Positions 23,475 to 31,225 of a DNA stretch of 54,399 nt are shown here, in pieces. The notes under the pieces are model-generated. The model was not told the DNA's origin, did no database searches, and was given only the letters and a program-made list of their open reading frames with translations. The position numbers and the translations under genes are program-made. This DNA comes from Edaphosphingomonas laterariae (GTDB lineage: Bacteria > Pseudomonadota > Alphaproteobacteria > Sphingomonadales > Sphingomonadaceae): positions 1-54,399 of the forward strand of contig NZ_FZOS01000026.1 in NCBI RefSeq assembly GCF_900188165.1. The letters run 5' to 3'. How positions within the stretch are numbered: the stretch's first letter is position 1; the number at the start of each line of letters is the position of its first letter.

Positions 23475-24656
23475 TCATTTCAATCGAAGTACTCGCGGTG
23501 GCTCCTGCCGATCGTCGATGACATGAACTTCATCGAACGGCATCTCCTTGGCATCATCGCGGATTCGCTCGCCCATTTCGTCCCAGCCATCGTCCGGTAG
23601 GCGCATCAGCTGCGCAGAGATGAGGAGCGTGCCGCCACTATACTTCTGCGGCTTGTTCTTCGTCACCAAACTCGCGCGGATACCGGCTTCGACCTGGGCC
23701 TCCACACCTCGCCGCGAATGCATGACCCGCGGACGCTTCAGCGCTGCCGCAACGACAGGACCAGCTGTCTTGTCCGGCAAGCCGAGAAAACCCGCCTTCA
23801 CCTTTTCGCCGCGTTGAGCATTCGCCAGAAGGATTTGCGAGCGCGCCAGTGCAACGGTTGCTTCAATACCCTCCCAATCCCCACCGTCGCGCTTCACCCA
23901 TGCATCATAGGCCTTATCGTCTTGAGGAAAGCGAATTCGCCCGGATGTGATACCCTGTGTCCGCAGGAAGTCGCTGATCGGGATGACCTCATCGGTCAGG
24001 ACTTTCCAGGGCGGGCGCCGTTCGGCGAGCAGCTGTGACATGATCTCGTCGCGCGGGCGATCGAACAGGTCCGCCAACCTCGCCGTCAACTCGGAAATCT
24101 CGAGACCTTCCTCTTCAGCCAGCTGCTCGCAGAGCGCTTCAACCGCAGCACGGTCCACAATTTCCGATATGTCCACGTCGATACGTTCGGCAACGGCCCC
24201 GGTCACTTCTCCATAGATCGCGCCGAGGCTCACCAGAATCACGGTGTCCCCGTAGTCAGCATGGTCTGCGGTCAGCCGTTCATACTCTTCCGGCCGGTAT
24301 AGGCAGTAGCTGTTCAGCCCCGGAATGACGGTCAGATAGGCTCCCGCAAGGTCGCTGGCGTGATTGAACCATCGCCACAATTCCTCACTCGAGGCGATGT
24401 CGTTTGCGACGTCGAACGAGCAACCTGCATCCATCAACAGCTTCGCGACCCGCATCAGGCAAAGATCGGGGACGCCAAACTTCGACCAGCGCCACCGCTT
24501 GGCATAGAGGACTTCAGCTTCGGTATCGCGACCATAGAAGGGCGCCATCACACCGACGTTCTTGAGCAAGCCACGCTTGAGCTGAGACCGTAGGCCTTCA
24601 TAGCCGATTCCTACGATTTCAGCGGCGCGCGCGGTGGTGACGCTGGGCAGTTCCAT
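23475..24656 (-). CDS. MerR-like HTH protein with uncharacterised C-terminal region
   Basis: 393 residues. The first ~75 residues look like a MerR-type helix-turn-helix (TARAAEIVGIGYEGLRSQLKRGLL, then RRWRWSKFGVPDLCLMRVAKLLMDAG). The next ~150 residues are helical and acidic (EIVDRAAVEALCEQLAEEEGLEISELTARL). The C-terminal ~170 residues (from GRIRFPQDDKAYDAWVKRDGG) are not recognised; VEAQVEAGIRASLVTKNKPQ is conspicuous. The start has GAGG 6 bases upstream, and the inverted repeat ATTGGTGT-N4-ACACCAAT lies just before it, so this or the divergent XRE protein probably regulates the region. Confidence 0.65.
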   Translation of the reverse strand: MELPSVTTARAAEIVGIGYEGLRSQLKRGLLKNVGVMAPFYGRDTEAEVLYAKRWRWSKFGVPDLCLMRVAKLLMDAGCSFDVANDIASSEELWRWFNHASDLAGAYLTVIPGLNSYCLYRPEEYERLTADHADYGDTVILVSLGAIYGEVTGAVAERIDVDISEIVDRAAVEALCEQLAEEEGLEISELTARLADLFDRPRDEIMSQLLAERRPPWKVLTDEVIPISDFLRTQGITSGRIRFPQDDKAYDAWVKRDGGDWEGIEATVALARSQILLANAQRGEKVKAGFLGLPDKTAGPVVAAALKRPRVMHSRRGVEAQVEAGIRASLVTKNKPQKYSGGTLLISAQLMRLPDDGWDEMGERIRDDAKEMPFDEVHVIDDRQEPPRVLRLK

Positions 24657-24668
24657 TGCAGCCTCGCA

Positions 24669-24688
24669 ATTGGTGTTGCGACACCAAT
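24669..24688. promoter_or_regulatory. Perfect inverted repeat ATTGGTGT-TGCG-ACACCAAT (operator O1)
   Basis: 8-bp arms at 24669-24676 and 24681-24688 with a 4-base spacer, 12 bases upstream of the start of the MerR-like gene and inside the divergent promoter region. Confidence 0.65.
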
Positions 24689-24701
24689 CTAGGCCAGCAT
24701 C

Positions 24702-24724
24702 AATTTGGGTTCAAGACACCAATT
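24702..24724. promoter_or_regulatory. Second, imperfect copy of the operator (O2)
   Basis: AATTTGGGT (24702-24710), TCAAG, ACACCAATT (24716-24724): seven of nine positions are symmetric and the right arm repeats the ACACCAAT of O1. The two sites are about 35 bases apart centre to centre. Confidence 0.5.
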
Positions 24725-24878
24725 TTAATTCCCCCGGCTGCGTCTTCCATTGTGAACGAATACGCGCCCCGCTCGAACGTGGGCATCATCGAGTGATGTC
24801 CATGTTGAGGCTGGCTGCAGTGTTCTGAAGGGCACCAGTTCCGCGACAATCCGTCCACCAACAATGGAGGAACCGAGG

Positions 24879-25622
24879 ATGAATCACTATACACCCATCA
24901 TGGCACTGGGCGATCGTGTGAAGAAGCTGCGGAAAGAGCGGGCGATGACCCAGGACGATCTGGTCGCGCGCTCCGGGCTTGGTCTTGCGACAATCCAGCG
25001 CGCTGAGCGAGGCGAGCGGCTGTCGGCCGACACTATCGCATCGCTTGCCGCTGCCTTCGACTTGCAAGCGACCGACCTGACCTGCGCCGTCAGCGCACAG
25101 GATGACCAGCCCTATTTGCCCCTCGAGACGATCAGCACGGGGCGCCATCTCGTTCGCCTGATCGGCCGCAGCGAGTCTTTGGACTTCGGCTTTGTCGAGC
25201 TCACCGACCTTGAGCAGGCGGAGCTTGTTGAGCGGCTGCAGGCCTGGTGCGCACCGCTGGGACCGGAGCGCATTCCGTCTGGTGCGGTGGCCCAGGTGAC
25301 GCTCGAGCTAGAAGCGACCCAGTTGTTGAGGGCCATGGCGGAGCGCGGACTGCTGGTGACTGGCGCCAGTTTCACCGTCACCGCCTACGAAGTCGATGAC
25401 GATTGCGGCGCGGGCCAGCCGATCCTGATGGGCCAATGGGACTATGTCCGTGGGGTGCTGCGCGTCGGCACTAAGGACGAGATGATCGATCGCGCTTATG
25501 TGATGGATGGGCTCGGAAAATGGGAAAACCCCGGGTCCGAAGTGATTTTTCCGCCGCAACCTGACACGTTCGAGAACTGGATCACCGCTATGGAAGTTGA
25601 TGAGCCGCCGCCGGCGCGCTGA
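24879..25622 (+). CDS. XRE-family helix-turn-helix regulator with C-terminal sensor-like region
   Basis: 247 residues from the ATG at 24879, with GGAGG 8 bases upstream; an in-frame ATG at 24864 overlaps that ribosome site. Residues ~8-65 are an XRE HTH: ALGDRVKKLRKERAMTQDDLVARSGLGLATIQRAERGERLSADTI. The remaining ~170 residues are an uncharacterised alpha/beta region (LDFGFVELTDLEQAELVERLQ, LLVTGASFTVTAYEVDDDCGAG). It is the only plus-strand gene in the defence block and is divergent from the MerR-like gene, with which it shares the operators at 24669-24724. Confidence 0.8.
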   Translation: MNHYTPIMALGDRVKKLRKERAMTQDDLVARSGLGLATIQRAERGERLSADTIASLAAAFDLQATDLTCAVSAQDDQPYLPLETISTGRHLVRLIGRSESLDFGFVELTDLEQAELVERLQAWCAPLGPERIPSGAVAQVTLELEATQLLRAMAERGLLVTGASFTVTAYEVDDDCGAGQPILMGQWDYVRGVLRVGTKDEMIDRAYVMDGLGKWENPGSEVIFPPQPDTFENWITAMEVDEPPPAR

Positions 25623-25634
25623 AATGCGCACGCC

Positions 25635-26558
25635 CTAGGGCCGCTTTGCAAGCTCCAGCGAAGGCGATTCCGGCCCGCTCATGCCGCGCAGCAGATGATA
25701 GCCGTTGTTCTGCAGTTCACGAATTTCACCAAGCACATCATCATGGCGCAGAGCAACATGGCCGCCGCCAGCCAGCGTCATCTCGACGCTGTCGCATAGA
25801 TCCTCGACCACCAAGCCTTCGCAAAAGTCGGAGAGCGCCGACCAGCCGAACGGCAGCTCCTCAAGACCGCCGAGGCACGGCGTGCCGACGTTGATCCTCG
25901 CACGTCCGCAGGCGACGCTGGCGCCGAGCCGAACGGCCGCGAATGCGATGAAGCTGGAGTCATCGCGTCCCATAATGAGCGACGACATTCCGAGATGGTC
26001 GAGGGGACCGGTCCAATGTCCTGCGCGCTTCATGATACGGCTCAGCTTGCCGATGGCCGGCATCCTGAAATCAAATTCGGAGTCGAAGATATTTTTGGCG
26101 TCGGGCTTGAGGAAACCACTCATGACGAAGGGTTCGTCCGCAGGCATCTCGCCAGTCTCGCGCATGCGCCGAAACTCCCTGCCCAGGAACCATGTGTGGA
26201 CGAGATATTGGAGGAAAGTCATGCCTCGCTGGTCGCGGTTGAGCAGGGTCTCGTCGATCCGAAACATAGCAAGACTAGCCGCGACAGCGATCGCGTCCTT
26301 TTTCTCGTCATGCTGCGGATCATGCCCGCCACCGTCGAACTCGATAACGAACTCGGGTATCTGATCCTCGTCACACACGCAGATGTCGAAATGCGCCTGC
26401 AATGCATAGGTCCCAGTGGCACGTGTCGGGAGAGCGCTGATATCGACGACGTCCGCGACACGGACCTTGCGGTAGATCTCCGCCCGGTAATGGCCAACCG
26501 TACCGATGATCTCCTCATACATGCGTTGCTCGTTGAGGTTTGAAAGGCGTTTCTTCAT
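25635..26558 (-). CDS. DUF2726-like protein (PD-(D/E)xK-type nuclease candidate)
   Basis: 307 residues. The N-terminal ~110 residues fit DUF2726: ALQAHFDICVCDEDQIPEFVIEFDGGGHD, with Asp58, Glu73 and Asp75 in the positions of a PD-(D/E)xK core (D...E-x-D-G), then DEKKDAIAVAASLAMFRID. The C-terminal ~190 residues (LSRIMKRAGHWTGPLDHLG, FIAFAAVRLGASVACGRARINV) are not recognised. It starts 6 bases after the helicase stop, so it is the fourth gene of the EVE-HNH/HamA/HamB operon. A nuclease or accessory role in that defence system is inference. Confidence 0.75.
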   Translation of the reverse strand: MKKRLSNLNEQRMYEEIIGTVGHYRAEIYRKVRVADVVDISALPTRATGTYALQAHFDICVCDEDQIPEFVIEFDGGGHDPQHDEKKDAIAVAASLAMFRIDETLLNRDQRGMTFLQYLVHTWFLGREFRRMRETGEMPADEPFVMSGFLKPDAKNIFDSEFDFRMPAIGKLSRIMKRAGHWTGPLDHLGMSSLIMGRDDSSFIAFAAVRLGASVACGRARINVGTPCLGGLEELPFGWSALSDFCEGLVVEDLCDSVEMTLAGGGHVALRHDDVLGEIRELQNNGYHLLRGMSGPESPSLELAKRP

Positions 26559-26564
26559 GGCGCG

Positions 26565-29500
26565 TCAGAAAGTCCGGGTCACTTCGACCGCTGGCCAAGC
26601 AGTCACCCTGAAATCGTGCCGATCGGGGCGGCCGGTCAACAATGCGGCGGAGTAAGGCGAGCGGGCGACCGAGTATCCCGCCGCATCGATCCAGTCGATC
26701 CCGTCCGTGCGAACGATGGGGCGCACATCATAGGATCCGCGCCGCCCATCCACATGCGTGAGCTGCGCAACGCTCGCCCGTACCACGTCGACGGCATCTC
26801 TATCTGCCGCGAGCGACCGCTGCCACGCAAGGAAGCGTTGCGGATCTATCAGCGTCTCCGGGTCGCGATCGAATCCCTCCTGCACAAGCCAGGCTTCGAA
26901 CGCTGGACGCCGAGCGGCTGCTTCCTCGCGCGTTCCCGCCAACCCCTGCGCAAGCGCGAAGGCGACGAAGGGATCGAGCGTTCCCCAACGCAGCAGCTCG
27001 CGGAACCAGAACCCGACCCAGGGCAGTCCGCTAGTTGCGCGCCATGTTTCGAGAGTGGGCGTTTCCAGCGCGCCGGCGTTCTGACCCCAAGCCTGCGCCA
27101 CCGCTGCGCCAACCGCGACCCCAAGTTTGAACTCGACATTTTCGGTGACGAACCGCTGCCACGCACGCAGGCGCTCGGCGTCAGGTGCAACCGCGCCTGG
27201 CAATTGCATCCACCATCCAACGACGCCGCGCCAGTTGGCGAGAACGAGCTGGTCGCCGGCCGTGTCGCGGACCCGAAAGCCGATCCCGGGCTCGGCACGT
27301 ACCCGCTCACCCAGCCGGACCAGCAAAGCGAAACGCTGCTCAGCCGTCCACGTACCATACTCGGCCGCCCCCTGAAGCTCGGCGATCAGCTGCGGGGCGA
27401 CCAGCTCGAAGCGGCGGCCGATATAGGGCGTGAATCCATATTGATAGAGCCGCCGCCGTTGCTGGGGATCCGGGTAGAGCCTCTCGACAAATGCGCGCCC
27501 CCGCTTGATGAAACTTGCCTCCAGCCATGCTTCCTCGGCGGCGGCGACCCGAGCGAATGTGCGTTGCCACAGGGCGCGCAGGAACGCTTCGGTTCGAGCA
27601 CCATCTATCCCCACCAGCTCAATCCGCGTCAGTTCCTCGCTTGCGGCGAGAAGAAACCCGTCAAGCTCATCAAGGCTGTCGCCGAGCTGGTCAGCCGTTG
27701 TTCGCGACCCGACGCCGAGATTGGCGCCGGCCGCTTCGGGCAACGTGGCTTCCAGCCAGGCCAGGAACTGCTCCAACGTCTGCAAGCCGAGCTGCGCCGC
27801 TGCCTTTTGCCAGATCGAGCGCAACAAGACGACGAGCGGGCTGTGGACGACACCACCTGCATCTTCAGCCTGAAGCCGGCCGAGTAGGTTGTTATAGTCC
27901 CGCGTCGCCCTCTGGATTTGATTTAGCTGCTCGTTGCGTTGTCCCGGTGCCGTAGTCGAGGGCGCCTCCGGTACAGCTACCAGCGTGATGCCCTCGATTG
28001 ATTCGGCGGCACCCGGCCGTCCGGCCCGACCCGCTAGGTTGCGGAATTCCGCGGTCGACATCGGCACGACAATCGGCTGTTGCGCCTGCGCGTCAAAGCT
28101 TCGCCGTTCCAGGCTGGTCAGGAATATGATGTCGAACGGCAGGTTCACGCCTTCCGTCAATGTCGCGGTCGCCAGCGTGACGGGACAGATTCTCCGGTCG
28201 ATCAGATCTGTCATAAGTCGGCGAAGCCGCTGCGGCATCTGGCCATGGCTCGTGGCGATGCCGTGATCGAGCAACCGCACCTCGAACGACTGCGCGCCGC
28301 AATAATCGACGCAGGCCGCGCGGGTCTCCTGAAAGCGCGCTTGTCCATCAAGGTCGGCAGGAGGTGTGAAAGGCGGCACGTTCTGCCAGCCGGGGAGGTC
28401 GAACGCCTCTGCATAGCGCTTCATCAGCCGCTCGGGCGACTGGGCCACTGATATCAAAACGCGCCGATTGCCCTCGAGCAGATGCAGCGCGGTCCACAAT
28501 ACATAGAGCTGATTGTAGTGCGGCAAGCTGTTCCGGATGATCGCGGCAGGAAGCGGCATCGCCGGGATGCGCAGCGGCAGGTAGACCGGTGTGTCACGCC
28601 CGCGAACATAGAGTGTCTGCCCGTTCATGATGTCGAGCACGGCTTCCGGTGCGCGCCGGGAATCGACCCGCAGCCCGCCAATCAGCTGTCGGCTACTGCG
28701 ATAACTGAGCCCAACCGGCGTCGCGTCCATCCGGCCTTCAATCCACTGGGCAACCGGGAGCGCGGCGCCGCCAGCGACCGCAGTCAACGCGATCCGCGCC
28801 ATGTCGGGCTTTATCGCCAGCAGTCGTGACACCATTGCCTCAAGCCGCATCGCGCGGCTGCTGTGTGAGGCAAGCTCTTCCTGCGCCCCGGCGTCGCCCT
28901 CGCTAACCACCTGATGCGCCTCGTCGATGATGAGAAGGCGCAGCCGCTGGACGAGTAAGTGGCCGACATAGCGCATTAGCGCCTCGGCCTTCTCGACGGT
29001 TGCGATCAGCACCACGGGGCGATCGGCGGTCAGCCAATAGTCGGTGATGCCCCAGTCTGCCCCACCATAGAGGCCGGTCACGATCAGGTCGCTCCCCAGC
29101 TCAGCCGTCAGCTTTGCTTCCACCTCGCTCGCCAAGGCCCGCGATGGCACGAGATACAGCGCCAGCGGCGCTTGCCCTGGTGGAGCGTCAACGAGGAGCA
29201 GCTCCTTCACGATCGCCAGATTGGCGACAAGCGTCTTCCCCGATCCAGTCGGCGTACAGAGGGCAAACCTGTCGCTCGCGATCAGACGCTCGAGACCCTG
29301 GACCTGCGACGTCCACAAGACACCTCGTCCGCGGGCGAACTGCTCGCGGGCGAACCGCCACATACGAAGCTGCTGCTCGGGCGCGCGCGCGGCGAGCCGC
29401 GCAACGCGGCCATGCAGGCTGTTGGCCGCAAAGCGCCTCGCGGTCGCCTCAACAAGGTTGATCAGGATCCATAGCTCATCGCTGGATAGGCGCGTCGCCA

Positions 29501-30266
29501 GCGCGCTGAGCCCAGACAATTTGTCGATGGCCTGGGCGAGCCTGCCATCATTGCCTCTGCGCAGGCTGTCGCCGATGAGACCGACGGCCCTCACCAGCTC
29601 GACCACCACATACCAGCCGATCTTGCTGTCCGCGGGCGGTGCATCGCCCGCATCCGGTTCACCCACCACGAAAGCGGCTTGGGCATCGTCCTCGGCAGGG
29701 TCGTCCGTTTCGGTATCCGCTTCGTCTTCGACGGCCAATAACGGCCCCGAGCCGTCGCGGCCGGTCAGCGCTGCGTGGTCATTCCAAAAAGCCGCGGTGC
29801 GCGCGAGCAGCCGCTCGAAATCCGCGCCGAGGAAGGCGGCGAAGATCTCCGCGACGCCGCCGCCGTGGCGACCCTGGCGCAGCAGACTCGTCGCCATCGC
29901 CGGCAATCCTGCCATCTGGTATGCGCCTGCCGCGAGCAAGCCAACGGGCACGTCGCGCGTCACCGGATCGGAGGATCGCGCGAGCCATTCGAGCAGCTCT
30001 GCCGCGCGTCGATAGCAGCCGAGCGATTCCGGCGAGCCCTCGCCGTCGATCTCACGAAAGATCCCTGCCGCATGCAGAAGCCGGCGCGCATCATCGAACT
30101 GCTCATGCGATTCTCGCGGCCCCCATGCGATCGGCGGCACCTGCCATGAGGTTTGCAGGCTTCGAACGAACAAGCGGGCCTGTGCGGGCGTCAACTCATT
30201 CTCGGCGGCGCGATTGAAGCGAATGTTCATCGCCAGCGCGCGGCGCTGTTCATCGAGCCGCGCCAT
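26565..30266 (-). CDS. hamB: HamB-like SF2 helicase (Hachiman/AbpB type)
   Basis: 1233 residues. The N-terminal ~310 residues are helical, with an acidic linker around residues 178-210. The SF2 helicase core has Walker A PTGSGKT at ~339-345, motif Ia LVPSRALASE, motif II DEAH at 448-451, and motif VI in FRNLAGRAGRPG. The C-terminal ~450 residues are an unidentified helical region. In Hachiman and in E. coli AbpAB a large helicase is paired with a DUF1837 nuclease; the helicase senses DNA and unleashes the nuclease. The start overlaps the stop of the HamA-like gene (TGATG), and DUF2726 follows after 6 bases. AbpB is an alternative name for the same arrangement. Confidence 0.85.
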   Translation of the reverse strand: MARLDEQRRALAMNIRFNRAAENELTPAQARLFVRSLQTSWQVPPIAWGPRESHEQFDDARRLLHAAGIFREIDGEGSPESLGCYRRAAELLEWLARSSDPVTRDVPVGLLAAGAYQMAGLPAMATSLLRQGRHGGGVAEIFAAFLGADFERLLARTAAFWNDHAALTGRDGSGPLLAVEDEADTETDDPAEDDAQAAFVVGEPDAGDAPPADSKIGWYVVVELVRAVGLIGDSLRRGNDGRLAQAIDKLSGLSALATRLSSDELWILINLVEATARRFAANSLHGRVARLAARAPEQQLRMWRFAREQFARGRGVLWTSQVQGLERLIASDRFALCTPTGSGKTLVANLAIVKELLLVDAPPGQAPLALYLVPSRALASEVEAKLTAELGSDLIVTGLYGGADWGITDYWLTADRPVVLIATVEKAEALMRYVGHLLVQRLRLLIIDEAHQVVSEGDAGAQEELASHSSRAMRLEAMVSRLLAIKPDMARIALTAVAGGAALPVAQWIEGRMDATPVGLSYRSSRQLIGGLRVDSRRAPEAVLDIMNGQTLYVRGRDTPVYLPLRIPAMPLPAAIIRNSLPHYNQLYVLWTALHLLEGNRRVLISVAQSPERLMKRYAEAFDLPGWQNVPPFTPPADLDGQARFQETRAACVDYCGAQSFEVRLLDHGIATSHGQMPQRLRRLMTDLIDRRICPVTLATATLTEGVNLPFDIIFLTSLERRSFDAQAQQPIVVPMSTAEFRNLAGRAGRPGAAESIEGITLVAVPEAPSTTAPGQRNEQLNQIQRATRDYNNLLGRLQAEDAGGVVHSPLVVLLRSIWQKAAAQLGLQTLEQFLAWLEATLPEAAGANLGVGSRTTADQLGDSLDELDGFLLAASEELTRIELVGIDGARTEAFLRALWQRTFARVAAAEEAWLEASFIKRGRAFVERLYPDPQQRRRLYQYGFTPYIGRRFELVAPQLIAELQGAAEYGTWTAEQRFALLVRLGERVRAEPGIGFRVRDTAGDQLVLANWRGVVGWWMQLPGAVAPDAERLRAWQRFVTENVEFKLGVAVGAAVAQAWGQNAGALETPTLETWRATSGLPWVGFWFRELLRWGTLDPFVAFALAQGLAGTREEAAARRPAFEAWLVQEGFDRDPETLIDPQRFLAWQRSLAADRDAVDVVRASVAQLTHVDGRRGSYDVRPIVRTDGIDWIDAAGYSVARSPYSAALLTGRPDRHDFRVTAWPAVEVTRTF

Positions 30267-31213
30267 CAGGGGTTGACCCAGAGCGAGCGATAAAGCCGCT
30301 CGATGAGATCGACGCCACCCTCGACAACGAGTTCGACGACCTGGAGTGGCCGCCCCGCAGTATATTCCGCTGGTGGCGCGGCACCCGGCAGGTAGGTCTC
30401 GCCGGGATTTCGTCGGGCGGCTTTATTCCCGGCCACGAAGATCAAATCGGTTCGCGGAAGCGGGGCAGCGCCGATCAGCAGAGCGCGATCGAGCGACACG
30501 ATCGCCTCGGCATATTGCTCGCGTGCCTTCTCGCACAGCAAGCGGTGCATCTGCTCCAGGCCCTGCGGCGCCGCCAGACCGCGGTTGAGCTCATTCCAGA
30601 CGCCATCATTGGCCCGGACCCGCGCCTCTGGCGGACCAGTCCAGCCGCCGAGCATCATCTCGTCCATCACGCTTGGCGTGAGCGAAGCGCGCCATTTGGC
30701 CTCGCCGGCGATGAGCCGCACCACTTCGCCGGTGGCAGGATCGATCCCGAGCGCGATAAAGTCGTTACCGTGGCGGCCGGAGATTTCCCGGACGCGCGCC
30801 GGATCCCGCGCGAGATCGAAGATATAGGCCTCGACCTCCGCGTGATACCGAAACAGGAAGATCGGAATCGACCATTGGTGACCGCCGACGAACTGGTAGG
30901 CTTGGGTCATCAGCCCGGCCATCACTTCGCCGAACAGACCCTTCTTGGCAGTCGCCGGAAGACAATTGGGATATTGCGCATTACCACCCGGTCCATCGGC
31001 ATCGGGATGCAAGTCGATCCGGGCGGCGCGGTGAAACACGTCACGCGCGTCGAGGTGCGCGGACTCGAAATAGGGCCGTAGCTCGGCGACCACCCCATCA
31101 TCGATCGGCTCCGCTTGCTCGAACAGCAGATGTCCGTAATTGCCGTTCATTCGGGCGGCGCCCCGCAGCCAGCGGTTGAGGAGGAGCATCGGGGGAGGAC
31201 AGTTATGGAGCAT
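30266..31213 (-). CDS. hamA: HamA-like (DUF1837) effector nuclease
   Basis: 315 residues. A nuclease core of PD-(D/E)xK type is visible: helix Glu96 in KKGLFGEVMAGL, Asp151 and Asp158 in GNDFIALGID, and the E171-x-K173 pair in IAGEAKW. This arrangement, a G-E-x helix followed by G-x-D and G-E-x-K, is the pattern of DUF1837, the HamA effector of Hachiman and AbpA of AbpAB. It is followed immediately by the helicase, as in those systems. The start has GAGG 10 bases upstream. The catalytic residues look intact. The family call rests on motif layout and neighbour. Confidence 0.78.
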   Translation of the reverse strand: MLHNCPPPMLLLNRWLRGAARMNGNYGHLLFEQAEPIDDGVVAELRPYFESAHLDARDVFHRAARIDLHPDADGPGGNAQYPNCLPATAKKGLFGEVMAGLMTQAYQFVGGHQWSIPIFLFRYHAEVEAYIFDLARDPARVREISGRHGNDFIALGIDPATGEVVRLIAGEAKWRASLTPSVMDEMMLGGWTGPPEARVRANDGVWNELNRGLAAPQGLEQMHRLLCEKAREQYAEAIVSLDRALLIGAAPLPRTDLIFVAGNKAARRNPGETYLPGAAPPAEYTAGRPLQVVELVVEGGVDLIERLYRSLWVNP

Positions 31214-31225
31214 TTGTATTGAGCC

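Noticed and set aside
26616-27887. Plus-strand frame of 423 codons opposite hamB
   Set aside because: Antisense to the helicase, low-complexity, no ribosome site.
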